From Paractinoplanes bogorensis (GTDB lineage Bacteria; Actinomycetota; Actinomycetes; Mycobacteriales; Micromonosporaceae), in the NCBI RefSeq assembly GCF_018829635.1, contig NZ_JAHKKG010000005.1, positions 496,001 to 560,000 on the forward strand: a stretch of DNA of 64,000 nucleotides. The letters are read 5' to 3'. The position numbers and the translations under genes are program-made. Positions 24,905-34,277 of this stretch are shown here, in pieces. Below the pieces are notes generated by a model, which was given only the letters and a program-made list of their open reading frames with translations, had not been told where the DNA came from and searched no databases. Within the stretch, counting starts at the first letter, position 1, and each line of letters opens with the position of its first letter.

Positions 24905-26431
24905 TCAGTGCTCGAAGGCGTGGGCCATCATGGCCTGTTCCTCGAGCACTTCGCCGATCCGGGCCTGGACGGCGTCGAGCTGGGCGATCGTGTCGCTGGT
25001 GCTGCGGATCCCGCCGGCCACCGACTCGGCGCTCGACTGCAGGGCCGCGATCTGCTCGGAGACCTTCTTGGTGGCGTCCGCGGTCTCCCGGGCCAGCTCC
25101 TTGACCTCGCCGGCGACGACCGCGAAGCCCTTGCCGATCTCGCCCGCCCGCGCCGCCTCGATGGTGGCGTTGAGCGCGAGCAGGTTGGTCTGGTCGGCGA
25201 TCGACGAGATGATCTGGATGACGTCGCCGATCGCCGCCGACGCGTCGTTGAGCGAGGCCACGTCGCCGGTCATGTCCGAGGCGCGGCCGACGGCCTCGTC
25301 GGCGACCCGGCTGGCGTCGGCGGTGGCGGTGCGCAGCCGCGACACGGTGTCGAGCAGGTTCCGGGCGTTGCCGGCCGCGGTCTCGGCCCCGCGGATGACG
25401 TCGAGCCGCTGGGAGACGAGCTGCTGCACATTGCGCAGTGCGTCCATCCGTGACTCGGACAGCTCCACGAACTCGGTGGTGAAGAAGTCCATCGTGCCGA
25501 TGATCCGGTCGCCGCTGGAGATCGGGAAGCAGACGCCCGACCGGACGCCCGCCCGCTGGGCCGCGGGGGCGCGCACGCAGTCGGTGAGCTGACCGATGTC
25601 CCGGACGAAGACCAGGTCGCGGGCCCGCCAGGCGCGGCCGGACAGGCCCACGCCCTCGGCGAAGGTGGCGGCCAGGGTGACCCGCTTGAACTCGTCGCCG
25701 GCGTCGCCCGACTCGACCGCGAAGCGCAGGACGTTCTCCTGCTCGTCGATCTGCCAGTACGAGCCGTAGGCCCAGCCGAAGGCGGTCCGGACGGCGTCCA
25801 GCGCGGCCCGCAGGCCGCTCGAGGAGTCGTTGGTGTGGCCGAGGGCGGCGACCACGTTGGTGACGGCCAGCCGATCATCGGCGACCTGACGGGTGAAGAA
25901 GGCGGCGAGCGCGGCCACCCGGGCCTGCTCGGCCAGCCGGGCGATGGCGGTCCACTTGCTGAGCAGCGCCGGGTCGACCGGCGATTCCTCGCGCCAGCAC
26001 ATCTCGACCACCGCGATCACCTTGTGGCCGCGGGCGACGGGCACCACCAGGATGCCCTTGGTGCCGGCCCGCAGCGCCGCGGCGGCCCGCGCGTCGCGCT
26101 CGCCGGTGTGGCCGGCGTCGGCGAAGACCGCGTGGCTGCTGCGGATGGCCTGCCCCACGAGGCCGCCGCCGCCACTGCTGGTGCCGGCCAGGGCACCGCT
26201 GATCCGGCCGACCTCGTACTCGAGGCGGGGACCGCTGCTCTCGACCATCCAGACGCCCACGTAGTCGAGGTCGTGGAACTCGAGGTAGGTGGAGGCGTAG
26301 ATACGCCAGCTGCTGGCCTCGTCGGTCACGCCTTCGAGATTGTTCACCAGCTCTTCGAGCGCCTCGATGTCCCGAGGCGGCTGACGCTGCACCACGGGCT
26401 GAATCTCGACCCGCTTTCCGAACAGACCCAT
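24905..26431 (-). CDS. Soluble GAF-domain methyl-accepting chemotaxis-type receptor
   Basis: This 508-residue protein has no membrane segment. It has two GAF-like domains (~residues 20-180 and ~195-335) followed by a shortened MCP signalling hairpin with IADQTNLLALNATIEAARAG and GKGFAVVAGEVKELARET. The tip is nearly identical to that of the convergent receptor, so they may share the same CheA/CheW array. GAF domains suggest an intracellular ligand, redox or light cue; no cofactor cysteine is obvious. TAGCCT 6 bases before the ATG suggests a leaderless mRNA. Confidence 0.92.
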   Translation of the reverse strand: MGLFGKRVEIQPVVQRQPPRDIEALEELVNNLEGVTDEASSWRIYASTYLEFHDLDYVGVWMVESSGPRLEYEVGRISGALAGTSSGGGGLVGQAIRSSHAVFADAGHTGERDARAAAALRAGTKGILVVPVARGHKVIAVVEMCWREESPVDPALLSKWTAIARLAEQARVAALAAFFTRQVADDRLAVTNVVAALGHTNDSSSGLRAALDAVRTAFGWAYGSYWQIDEQENVLRFAVESGDAGDEFKRVTLAATFAEGVGLSGRAWRARDLVFVRDIGQLTDCVRAPAAQRAGVRSGVCFPISSGDRIIGTMDFFTTEFVELSESRMDALRNVQQLVSQRLDVIRGAETAAGNARNLLDTVSRLRTATADASRVADEAVGRASDMTGDVASLNDASAAIGDVIQIISSIADQTNLLALNATIEAARAGEIGKGFAVVAGEVKELARETADATKKVSEQIAALQSSAESVAGGIRSTSDTIAQLDAVQARIGEVLEEQAMMAHAFEH

Positions 26432-26437
26432 GATGTC

Positions 26438-26443
26438 AGGCTA
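26438..26443 (-). promoter_or_regulatory. Putative leaderless -10 element of the GAF-MCP gene
   Basis: TAGCCT on the minus strand is separated by 6 bases from the ATG at 26431. Confidence 0.5.
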
Positions 26444-26479
26444 CGGCCGGTATTGCCGGTGTTAGGTGGCTATCACGGA

Positions 26480-27856
26480 TTATGCCGTCGCCGCGGTGAG
26501 CTCGCCGAGCGCCGCCGCGAAGATCTCGTGGTGGCGCTCGACGTCGGCCACGGTCGTCTGCGGTGCCATCAGGGCCATGTTGTGGAACGGGGTGAGCAGC
26601 ACGCCCCGGTTGGCCAGGTAGGTGTGCAGGAAGTCCTCGAGCTCGCCGTCCGCGGCGGCGGCCGACTCGGTGCCGTTGCGGGGTGCGGGATCGGCGAACC
26701 GGTATTCGACCCGGGCGCCCAGCCGGCTGACCGACCACGGCAGGGCGTACCCCTCAATGATCTTGCGGAGGCCGCCCGCGAACGCGGTCGCCGTGGCGAT
26801 CATCGAGTCGAAGGCGGGCTCGGTCAGCACGTGCTCGAGGCAGGCCCGCGCGGCGGCCATCGACACCGGGTTGCCGGCCAGGGTGCCGCCGACGCCGCCC
26901 ATGTCGACCAGGTCGAGGTCGGTGCGGGCCAGGATCGCCTCGGCCAGCCCGGCGCTCAGCCCGTAGGCGCCGATCGGGATGCCCCCGGCGATCGCCTTGC
27001 CGATGGTCAGCACGTCGGGTTCGAGGCCCCAGGCCGCGGTGGCCCCGCCCGGCCCGGCCGAGAACGTGTGCGTCTCGTCGTTGATCAGGTAGGTGCCGTA
27101 CGTGCGGGTCAGCTCGCGGACACCGGCCAGGTAGCCGGGCTCGGGCAGCACGATGCCGATGTTGGTCAGCGCCGGCTCCATCAGCACCGCCGCGACGTCG
27201 CCGTGGGCCAGCTCGCGCTCGAGGCCCTCGAGGTCGTTGAACTCGGCGACCCGGCTGGTCGTGGTCACGTCGGTCGGCGCTCCGACGTTGCCCTCGCGGC
27301 TCCGCCCGCGCCCGTCCGGTCCGACGACGATCAGCGACTCGTCGACCGAGCCGTGGTAGCAGTAGCTGTTGACCAGGATCTTCGGCCGGCCGGTGACCGC
27401 CCGCAGCAACCGGATGGCCCAGCGGTTGGCGTCGGTCGCGGTCAGGGCGAAGCTCCAGTACGGGATGCCGAAGCGCCGGGCCAGCTCGGCGCCCACGGCC
27501 GCCGCGTCCTCGGTCGGCAGCATCGTGGTCGCGCCGCCCGGCCCGGCCAGCCGACGGGTGACCGCGTCGACCACCGGCGCGGGGGAGTGGCCGGCCATCG
27601 CACCCGTGTCGCCCAGGCAGAAGTCCAGGTACTCGTGCCCGTCGACGTCGGTGATCCGGTTGCCGTGCGCGGTCTCGAAGTAGATCGGGAAGCCCGCGGC
27701 GGTTTTGTTCATCCAGGTCATCGGCACGCGGCCGAACAGGTGGTCGGCCCGCTGATAGGCGGCGGCCGAGCGGGGGCGGCGCTCCGCGAACGAGGCGCGT
27801 TCGCGGTCGGCCAGGGCGGCGAGTCGGGCGCGATCAACTCCGGAATCCGTCGGCAT
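26480..27856 (-). CDS. Class III PLP aminotransferase, glutamate-1-semialdehyde aminomutase-like
   Basis: The 458-residue enzyme of the GSAM/class III aminotransferase fold has HEYLDFCLGDTGAMAGHSP, NDETHTFSAGPGG (PLP ring Asp region is NDETH) and the Schiff-base lysine in LTIGKAIAGGIPIGAYG (~residue 287). GSAM itself has MPAVRF-type surroundings not seen here, and no haem genes are adjacent, so it is probably a paralogue acting on another amino acid or amine. TAGCGT 6 bases before the ATG suggests a leaderless mRNA. Confidence 0.85.
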   Translation of the reverse strand: MPTDSGVDRARLAALADRERASFAERRPRSAAAYQRADHLFGRVPMTWMNKTAAGFPIYFETAHGNRITDVDGHEYLDFCLGDTGAMAGHSPAPVVDAVTRRLAGPGGATTMLPTEDAAAVGAELARRFGIPYWSFALTATDANRWAIRLLRAVTGRPKILVNSYCYHGSVDESLIVVGPDGRGRSREGNVGAPTDVTTTSRVAEFNDLEGLERELAHGDVAAVLMEPALTNIGIVLPEPGYLAGVRELTRTYGTYLINDETHTFSAGPGGATAAWGLEPDVLTIGKAIAGGIPIGAYGLSAGLAEAILARTDLDLVDMGGVGGTLAGNPVSMAAARACLEHVLTEPAFDSMIATATAFAGGLRKIIEGYALPWSVSRLGARVEYRFADPAPRNGTESAAAADGELEDFLHTYLANRGVLLTPFHNMALMAPQTTVADVERHHEIFAAALGELTAATA

Positions 27857-27862
27857 GGCGGC

Positions 27863-27868
27863 ACGCTA
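27863..27868 (-). promoter_or_regulatory. Putative leaderless -10 element of the aminotransferase gene
   Basis: TAGCGT on the minus strand is separated by 6 bases from the ATG at 27856. Confidence 0.5.
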
Positions 27869-27925
27869 CCAACATTTCCCGTACGAAAGGGAGCCCCTTC
27901 TACTGATTCCGTATGAGTCGACGGC

Positions 27926-29623
27926 CTACGACGCGGGTGTCTGCTGGCCGAACGCGGTCAGGAACTTGTCGCGGAAGTCGCTCATCGGCCAGACCGGGGT
28001 GTCGGAGCGCGGGCGCAGACCCTCGGCCCAGCCCCAGCCGGTGATCCGGTCGAGCACCTTCGGGTCCTTGGCCACCAGCGTGATCGGCACGTCGTGGCTG
28101 GCACCCGCGCCGGCCGCGATCGGCGACGGCTGGTGATCGCCGAGCAGCACCATGACCAGGTTGTCGTCGCCGTACAGCTGGATCCAGTTGATCAGCGAGG
28201 TCATCGAGTAGACGATCGACTTGCCGTACTCGGCCCGCACCTTCTTGGGCTCGGCCCACAGCGCCTTGGGCTTCTGACCTTCGGCCTCCATGCTCGTGTA
28301 GATCGAGCCGTCGCCGATCGAGTTCCAGTCGGTCAGGTAGTCGGGGATCGGTGCCCACGGGGTGTGGCTCGAGACCAGCGGCATCTCGACCATCAACGGG
28401 CCGCGGCCGGGCTTCTTGTACTCGATCTCGTTGAGCTTCTTGAGCGTGTACTGGTCGGGCATCGGGGCCCAGCTGAACTTCGGGCCCTGGTAGCCGAGAT
28501 TGCGCGAGTCCCACACCGCCTCGTACCCGTAGAAGTTGCCCTCGGGCCAGGCCCGGGTGGCGCCCGGCATGACGCTGACCGTGCGGTACTCCTTGTCGCG
28601 GAACGCCCGGGTCAGGGTCAGCCGGTCACTGGCGACCAGGTTGCGGTAGCGCTGCTCGTTGTTGATCCACAGCCCCGACTCGAAGGTGGCGTGGGCGAGC
28701 CAGCTGCCGCCGCCGAAGGTGGGCGAGGTCAGCCAGCCGCTGCGCGCCGCGTAGCCGGCTTTGCGCAGCTCGGCGGTGCCGTTGTCGAGCACCGGGCGGG
28801 TCATCGGGGAGAGGGCGGTGCCTTCGACCGCGCTGCGCCCGTACGACTCCACGAAGGTGAAGATGACGTCCTTGCCCTGCAGTGCGGTGAGCATCTGCGC
28901 GGGCGGAACCGTCTTGAACGGGTCCTGCTGCACCTCGCGGCGGAAGTTGGCCTCGTCGCGCAGGCCGGCGCGGGCCTGGTGGGCGCGGTCCCAGGCGTAC
29001 GTGGAGGTGCTTCGCGCGGCGACCGGGATGGCACCGAACAGGCTGATGCCGAGCGCGAAGGTCAGGCCCCACGCTCCGGCCGCGCCGGCCGCTGCGATCG
29101 CACTGCGTTTGCGGTTCTTTGTTACGAGCGCGCCCACGCGGAGGACGGACCAGCTGGTCAGGGCCAGGATCGCGACGACCAGGGCGATGACCGCGACCAC
29201 GGCGGCGATCGAGGCGGCGCGGCCGTACGAGTCGACGGCGAAGCTGAACGCGTCGTCGAACAGCACCCAGTCGAGCACCGGGTCGAACGGGCGGTTCAGC
29301 TCCTCGAAGAAGCCCATGTCGAGGCATTTCTCGATGACCAGGAGGCCGATGAGCGTGCCCGCGACGATGGCGAACGGCTTCTGCGCCTTCCGCGGGAGGA
29401 CGGCCAGCAGGGCCAGCAGGACCGCGCCCTCGATGGGAATGCGAACGAATCCGGCCGGAGTCAGGCGCGACAGGATGTTCGGGAAGATCAGCGCGGCGAA
29501 GAGCAGGACGGCGGCGGTGATCGTCAGGGCGCGCTGGGTTCCTGGCTTTTCTATGACTGCTTTCATGCGAGCGCGTCTGGTGGTCTTTGGCGCGGCTGGC
29601 GGGCCGTCCGTTGTTTCTGGCAC
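27926..29623 (-). CDS. Membrane sulfatase, LTA-synthase / phosphoglycerol-transferase-like
   Basis: The 565-residue protein has an N-terminal membrane part of ~4-5 helices (residues ~30-215) and an extracytoplasmic alkaline-phosphatase-superfamily domain. Metal-site motifs include FVESYGRSAVEG (~275), FGGGSWLAHATFESG (~323, probable Thr/Ser nucleophile) and VMVLLGDHQPSP (~503). The layout resembles lipoteichoic-acid synthase and phosphoglycerol transferases, so it may decorate a cell-surface glycan or lipid. GTG at 29623 is the listed start; ATG at 29566 is an alternative, and neither has a clear ribosome site. Confidence 0.82.
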   Translation of the reverse strand: MPETTDGPPAAPKTTRRARMKAVIEKPGTQRALTITAAVLLFAALIFPNILSRLTPAGFVRIPIEGAVLLALLAVLPRKAQKPFAIVAGTLIGLLVIEKCLDMGFFEELNRPFDPVLDWVLFDDAFSFAVDSYGRAASIAAVVAVIALVVAILALTSWSVLRVGALVTKNRKRSAIAAAGAAGAWGLTFALGISLFGAIPVAARSTSTYAWDRAHQARAGLRDEANFRREVQQDPFKTVPPAQMLTALQGKDVIFTFVESYGRSAVEGTALSPMTRPVLDNGTAELRKAGYAARSGWLTSPTFGGGSWLAHATFESGLWINNEQRYRNLVASDRLTLTRAFRDKEYRTVSVMPGATRAWPEGNFYGYEAVWDSRNLGYQGPKFSWAPMPDQYTLKKLNEIEYKKPGRGPLMVEMPLVSSHTPWAPIPDYLTDWNSIGDGSIYTSMEAEGQKPKALWAEPKKVRAEYGKSIVYSMTSLINWIQLYGDDNLVMVLLGDHQPSPIAAGAGASHDVPITLVAKDPKVLDRITGWGWAEGLRPRSDTPVWPMSDFRDKFLTAFGQQTPAS

Positions 29624-29773
29624 GACAGGGGGAACGGATGGACCGGGCTTGTCGGTTCATCGACACGCGAAAGTCACTTTCACCCAGTACCAAAGACCCT
29701 GTCGGTCGTGCTCGGGCCGCCGATAGCTTCGACCCGTCCTGCGCGAAGCGCTGCTGACGAAGGGACTCCGCGA

Positions 29774-32161
29774 GTGACTACGGCCGTTTCCGACCTGCTG
29801 CCCACGCTCGACGAGGCTGACCTGGCCCGTCTCGACGCCTGGTGGCGGGCCGCCAACTACCTGACCATCGGCCAGATCTATCTGCAGGCCAACCCGCTGC
29901 TGCGCGAGCCGCTCACGGCCGAGCACATCAAGCCCCGCCTGCTCGGCCACTGGGGCACCAGCCCGGGCCTGTCGTTCGTCTACGCCCACGTGTCCCGCCT
30001 GATCCGGCACACCGGGCAGGACACGATCTATCTGACCGGCCCCGGCCACGGCGGCCCGGCCCTGGTCGCGGCCGGCTATCTCGAGGACACGTACACCGAG
30101 GTCTACCCCGCCGTCACCCGGGACGAGCTCGGCCTGCGCACGCTGTTCCGCCAGTTCTCCAGCCCCGGCGGCATCCCGAGCCACGTCTCGGTGACCACCC
30201 CGGGCTCCATCCACGAGGGTGGCGAACTGGGCTACGTGCTGGTCCACGCGTTCGGCGCGGTGTTCGACAACCCCGGCCTGCTGGCCGTCGCCGTGGTCGG
30301 CGACGGCGAGGCCGAGACCGGCCCGCTCGAGGGCTCGTGGAAGGGCGTGTCCTTCCTCAACCCGAAGCACGACGGTGCGGTGCTGCCGATCCTGCACCTC
30401 AACGGGGCCAAGATCTCCGGCCCCACGGTGCTCGGCCGCAAGGACCCGGCCGAGGTCCGCCGGCTGCTCGGCGGGCACGGCTACGACGTGATCGAGGTCG
30501 AGGGCGACGACATCCCCGGCATGCACCACCGATTCGCGGCGGCGCTGGCCGAGGCGTGGGGCCGCATCCGCGAGATCCAGCGCTCGGCCCGCGAAGGCGA
30601 CTGGGACGGCACCCGGCCGACGTGGCCGCTGATCGTGCTGCGGACGCCCAAGGGCTGGACCGGCCCGGCCGAGGTCGACGGGGTCAAGGTGACCGGCACG
30701 TTCCGGTCGCACCAGGTGCCGCTCTCCGGTGTGCGCGACAATCCCGGGCATCTGGCGTTGCTGGAGCAGTGGCTGAAGTCGTACCGGCCGGACGAACTGT
30801 TCGACGACTCCGGGGCCCCCGTGCCGCTGGTCCGGTCCCACAATCCGTCCGGCGACCGGCGGATGAGCGCCAACCCGCACGCCAACGGCGGGGTGCTGAC
30901 CCGCGAGCTCGACCTGCCCGGCTTCCGCGACTACGCCGTCGAGGTCAAATCACCGGCCAGCGACCGGGCCGAGTCGACCCGCAAGCTCGGCGAGTTCCTG
31001 CGTGACATCTACCGCGACAACCCCGACCGGTTCCGGCTGTTCTCGCCCGACGAGACCAACAGCAACCGGCTCGGCGCGGTGTTCGAGGTGTCCGACCGGT
31101 CCTTCCTGGAACATGTCGACGCCTCCGACGTGGCGATCGGCCCCGACGGCCGGGTCATGGAGGTGCTGAGCGAGCACAACTGCCACGGCTGGCTCGAGGG
31201 CTACACCCTGACCGGCCGGCACGGCCTGTTCGCCACCTACGAGGCGTTCGCCATGGTCAGCGCCTCCCAGACGATCCAGCACGGCAAGTGGCTCGAAGAG
31301 GCCGAGCACCTGCCGTGGCGGGCCCGGGTGCCGAGCCTCAACGTGCTGCTCACCTCGACGGCGTGGCGCAACGACCACAACGGTTTCAGCCACCAGGGCC
31401 CCGGCCTGATCCAGAACGTGCTGACTCAACGCGGCACGGTCAGCCGGGTCTACCTGCCGCCCGACGCGAACTGCCTGCTGTCGGTGGCCGACCACTGCTT
31501 CCGGTCCCGCTCCTACATCAACCTGATCGTCATCGACAAGCAGCCCCAGCTGCAATATCTGACGATGGACGAGGCCGTCGACCACTGCGCCCGCGGCGCC
31601 GGCATCTGGGACTGGGCCAGCGATTCCCCCGACGATCCGGACATCGTCCTGGCCTGCGCCGACGACGTGGTGACGATGGAGACGGTGGCCGCCGCCGACA
31701 TCCTCCGGCAGCGCCTGCCCGGCCTGCGGGTCCGCGTGGTCAACGTGGTCGACCTGATGACCCTGGTCCGGCCCAAGGACCACCCGCACGGCATGAGCGA
31801 GACCCAGTTCAGCGAGCTGTTCACCGACACGGTCGACGTGGTGTTCGCCTTCCACGGCTACCCGGGCGCCATCCACCAGCTGGTGCACGGCCGCCCCGAC
31901 GCCGACCGGTTCCGGGTGCGCGGCTTCATCGAACAGGGCACGACCACCACCCCGTTCGACATGACCGTGCGCAACAGGGCGTCCCGCTACCACCTGGTGA
32001 TGGACGCCCTCAACAACGCCCGGCGGCTGCCGCAGGGCGCGTCCGACCTCAAGGCGTGGTGCGAGTCCCAGCTGGCCCGCCACGAGCACTACGTGGTCGA
32101 GCACCTGGAAGACATGCCCGAGGTCCGCGACTGGACCCTCGGCGACTGGGCCACCTCCTGA
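29774..32161 (+). CDS. xfp: Phosphoketolase (xylulose-5-phosphate / fructose-6-phosphate)
   Basis: The 795-residue thiamine-diphosphate enzyme starts with GTG at 29774, with AAGGGA 8 bases upstream. Signatures are LLGHWGTSPGLSFVYAH, YLTGPGHGGPA, SHVSVTTPGSIHEGGELGY, VVGDGEAETGPLEGSWKG (TPP site), DETNSNRL and FHGYPGAIHQLVHGR. It cleaves xylulose 5-phosphate or fructose 6-phosphate with phosphate to acetyl phosphate plus a triose or tetrose phosphate. No acetate kinase gene is adjacent. Confidence 0.96.
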   Translation: MTTAVSDLLPTLDEADLARLDAWWRAANYLTIGQIYLQANPLLREPLTAEHIKPRLLGHWGTSPGLSFVYAHVSRLIRHTGQDTIYLTGPGHGGPALVAAGYLEDTYTEVYPAVTRDELGLRTLFRQFSSPGGIPSHVSVTTPGSIHEGGELGYVLVHAFGAVFDNPGLLAVAVVGDGEAETGPLEGSWKGVSFLNPKHDGAVLPILHLNGAKISGPTVLGRKDPAEVRRLLGGHGYDVIEVEGDDIPGMHHRFAAALAEAWGRIREIQRSAREGDWDGTRPTWPLIVLRTPKGWTGPAEVDGVKVTGTFRSHQVPLSGVRDNPGHLALLEQWLKSYRPDELFDDSGAPVPLVRSHNPSGDRRMSANPHANGGVLTRELDLPGFRDYAVEVKSPASDRAESTRKLGEFLRDIYRDNPDRFRLFSPDETNSNRLGAVFEVSDRSFLEHVDASDVAIGPDGRVMEVLSEHNCHGWLEGYTLTGRHGLFATYEAFAMVSASQTIQHGKWLEEAEHLPWRARVPSLNVLLTSTAWRNDHNGFSHQGPGLIQNVLTQRGTVSRVYLPPDANCLLSVADHCFRSRSYINLIVIDKQPQLQYLTMDEAVDHCARGAGIWDWASDSPDDPDIVLACADDVVTMETVAAADILRQRLPGLRVRVVNVVDLMTLVRPKDHPHGMSETQFSELFTDTVDVVFAFHGYPGAIHQLVHGRPDADRFRVRGFIEQGTTTTPFDMTVRNRASRYHLVMDALNNARRLPQGASDLKAWCESQLARHEHYVVEHLEDMPEVRDWTLGDWATS

Positions 32162-32315
32162 CAGCGGTTCACGTCTCGGCGCGGCCCGGTCTACTTTCCG
32201 AATATCGGGCTGCACCGGAGACGCGGCGATTTCGTGGCGGCGCCAGCCAATCCCGGCCGATCAACTCGCATGTTACAGAACTAGTGAACCGTGCGCGCTT
32301 AACGGGGTAGAGGTA

Positions 32316-32915
32316 TCAGCGTCGGCTTTGCTTCTCAATTGAGTGGGACGTGTGCAGCCATGGTGGGTTCCAGTCTTCTCTCTGGCATACAACTTGGAAA
32401 TCGTCGGTGACAGTCGATAAGACGTCTCGATCGCTGAATATGTCGTCAAGTGTTAGTGCGAGAATATCGATCGCGGTAGCGTTGTCGTCCCGCCCTCCGA
32501 TGTCCTGTCGGATGGCCAATAGGAGCTCGGCATATAAGCGCAGTCGTATGAACGGTGGCACATTATTTGCGCCCGCCTGATGAAAATTCCTGTAAGCGAT
32601 CAGAGCGTCAGCTGAACCGTACATGGTCAGCCATGTTGCGAAATCTCGCCGGATTCTCTGAGCTTCGCGCTGTTTCGTCTTATCGTCTATCAGCTCTTGG
32701 GCCCAATCGGCGTCCATCATCTTGGCGAAGAGCTCGACTGCAGGCTTGTACATCTCCACTTTCTTCTCTGAAAGTCGGCTCTCGAGGTCGCGAATGTGTT
32801 GAGCGTCAATCTCGCGACCTTTTATTTTTAGGGCAACAATGCCTGCAAATATTGCAGCAGAAATAGCTGCTACTGCCGACATGAGTGCGACCGCAAGAGG
32901 CTGCCACGCGTTCAT
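32316..32915 (-). CDS. Hypothetical membrane-anchored protein in low-G+C island
   Basis: I do not recognise this 199-residue protein. An N-terminal helix (~residues 5-29, AVALMSAVAAISAAIFAGIV) anchors it, followed by a charged coiled-coil-like stretch (EIDAQHIRDLESRLSEKKVEMY) and a helical domain. Codon use is relaxed, with many A/T third bases, unlike neighbours. The gene overlaps the zinc-ribbon gene upstream by 4 bases (ATGA), so the two form an operon. The low G+C and odd pairing suggest horizontal transfer. Confidence 0.75.
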   Translation of the reverse strand: MNAWQPLAVALMSAVAAISAAIFAGIVALKIKGREIDAQHIRDLESRLSEKKVEMYKPAVELFAKMMDADWAQELIDDKTKQREAQRIRRDFATWLTMYGSADALIAYRNFHQAGANNVPPFIRLRLYAELLLAIRQDIGGRDDNATAIDILALTLDDIFSDRDVLSTVTDDFQVVCQREDWNPPWLHTSHSIEKQSRR

Positions 32916-33646
32916 GACACGCTGGAACGTAGTTCAAGCTTCGAATCCACGTCTGAACTGTTCCACTCCAGATCGTTTGCTTGACAAAACCGACGCCAAG
33001 CCTTGCTGCATCGGATGGCGAGATCTAATGCATCCACGATCCCTTCCGCGGACGTAGTCGTCCACTTCAGTGATACTCGAGCACCCTCGGGAGTGCTCGT
33101 GATTTCGTGTATCCGCGTTGAGATCTGCCGATCTGGCTTGTCGCGTGTCCGGTGCTTCGTCACCTGTGCCATTCCATCACCTATGTTCAAGTCGGTGTCG
33201 GCATGCACGTAAGCCTTTGCTGATTTCGGTGGAAGGCTCAGTTCGTCATCGATAAAATCCGCAACCTCGCGGCATACACGAAAGAAATGCTGTACGGCCC
33301 TCCTGGCTTCATCAGTGGATTTGGCTAGGCTCGCGTATGCGTAGCGTAGGTCCTCCAGTGCGGCCTCGATATCGTCGCGCCGTTCGATCCAAGGGCGGCT
33401 TGGCCCCAAGTTCAGCGTGACAGTTGGAGGGTATGCCGTCGCGAACGCGATTGCCGACTGAACGGTGACGGTAATATTCCGTCGTGTGCCGCCACAGTCT
33501 GGACAGGGCAGCCGTTCCGGTGCCGCCTCAAGTTCCCGGTCGCACTCTGTGCAATTCTCCATACTCGGCAAGGTATCAAGTGCAGCAAGCGGATTACGGA
33601 CGCTGAGTGCGCCTCTTCCTGCGGCCGACGTGCTTTCGGATGCCAT
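32912..33646 (-). CDS. Hypothetical zinc-ribbon protein in low-G+C island
   Basis: I do not recognise this 244-residue protein. Near its start it carries a CTECDRELEAAPERLPCPDC ribbon (two CxxC pairs, ~residues 32-51). A middle helical region follows, then a C-terminal part with SLKWTTTSAEGIVDALDLAI. ATG at 33562, just before the ribbon, is an alternative start and would give 216 residues; neither site has a clear Shine-Dalgarno. Base composition is clearly below that of flanking genes. It is coupled to the membrane-anchored gene downstream. Confidence 0.72.
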   Translation of the reverse strand: MASESTSAAGRGALSVRNPLAALDTLPSMENCTECDRELEAAPERLPCPDCGGTRRNITVTVQSAIAFATAYPPTVTLNLGPSRPWIERRDDIEAALEDLRYAYASLAKSTDEARRAVQHFFRVCREVADFIDDELSLPPKSAKAYVHADTDLNIGDGMAQVTKHRTRDKPDRQISTRIHEITSTPEGARVSLKWTTTSAEGIVDALDLAIRCSKAWRRFCQANDLEWNSSDVDSKLELRSSVS

Positions 33647-33788
33647 GCATCTGTATCGAAATCTGATCGAGCCGACGTCCTGTGCGGATCCACGGCGGAT
33701 CCGAGACCGCTGGCTGGTTGCCGGGACCCCTATTTCCGTCGGTCGGGACCTCGTTGCGGTCCAGTGATCTCGCCTGACGCGGCGTGCT

Positions 33789-33794
33789 TATGCT
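33789..33794 (+). promoter_or_regulatory. Putative leaderless -10 element of the GNAT gene
   Basis: TATGCT ends 6 bases before the GTG at 33801. Confidence 0.5.
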
Positions 33795-33800
33795 CGGCCG

Positions 33801-34277
33801 GTGCTGATTCGTGATGCCGGACCGAACGATCTGCCCTTCCTCAAACTGATCGTGCTGGAGGCCTACAACTGGGACGGGCCGCGCTTCACACTCGACCAGA
33901 TCCTCGCTGACGACCATGCTCGGCGTTACCTCGACGGCTTCCCAGGTCCCGGTGATCTCGGCGTGATCGCGATGGACGAGGCCCGGCCGGTCGGGGCGGT
34001 CTGGGGGCGGGCGTTGCCGGCCGATCGCGCGGGCTACGGATTCGTCGCGGCCGAGATTCCCGAGCTCACGGCCGGGGTGCTGCCCGATGCTCGCGGGCGC
34101 GGGATCGCCACGGCCCTGCTCGACGCGGTGATCGGAGTCGCGCGGGAGCGGGGTTTGCCCGCGCTCAGCCTCAGCGTCGAGGACGGTAACTCGGCCCGCC
34201 GGCTCTACGAGCGGGCCGGCTTCGAGGTGGTCGGGCGCAACGGAGGCTCCGACACCATGCTTCTGCGCCTGAGCTAG
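33801..34277 (+). CDS. GNAT-family N-acetyltransferase
   Basis: The 158-residue protein has the acetyl-CoA loop LPDARGRGIATALLDAVIG (motif A, ~residues 92-110) and the C-terminal NSARRLYERAGFEVVGR typical of GNAT enzymes. The substrate is unknown. GTG start follows a TATGCT hexamer. Its TAG stop shares the four bases CTAG with the stop of the convergent GGDEF-EAL gene. Confidence 0.85.
   Translation: MLIRDAGPNDLPFLKLIVLEAYNWDGPRFTLDQILADDHARRYLDGFPGPGDLGVIAMDEARPVGAVWGRALPADRAGYGFVAAEIPELTAGVLPDARGRGIATALLDAVIGVARERGLPALSLSVEDGNSARRLYERAGFEVVGRNGGSDTMLLRLS

Noticed and set aside
28094..29773. Upstream extension of the phosphoketolase frame
   Set aside because: It is antisense to the sulfatase gene; the phosphoketolase family starts at the GTG at 29774 with a ribosome site.
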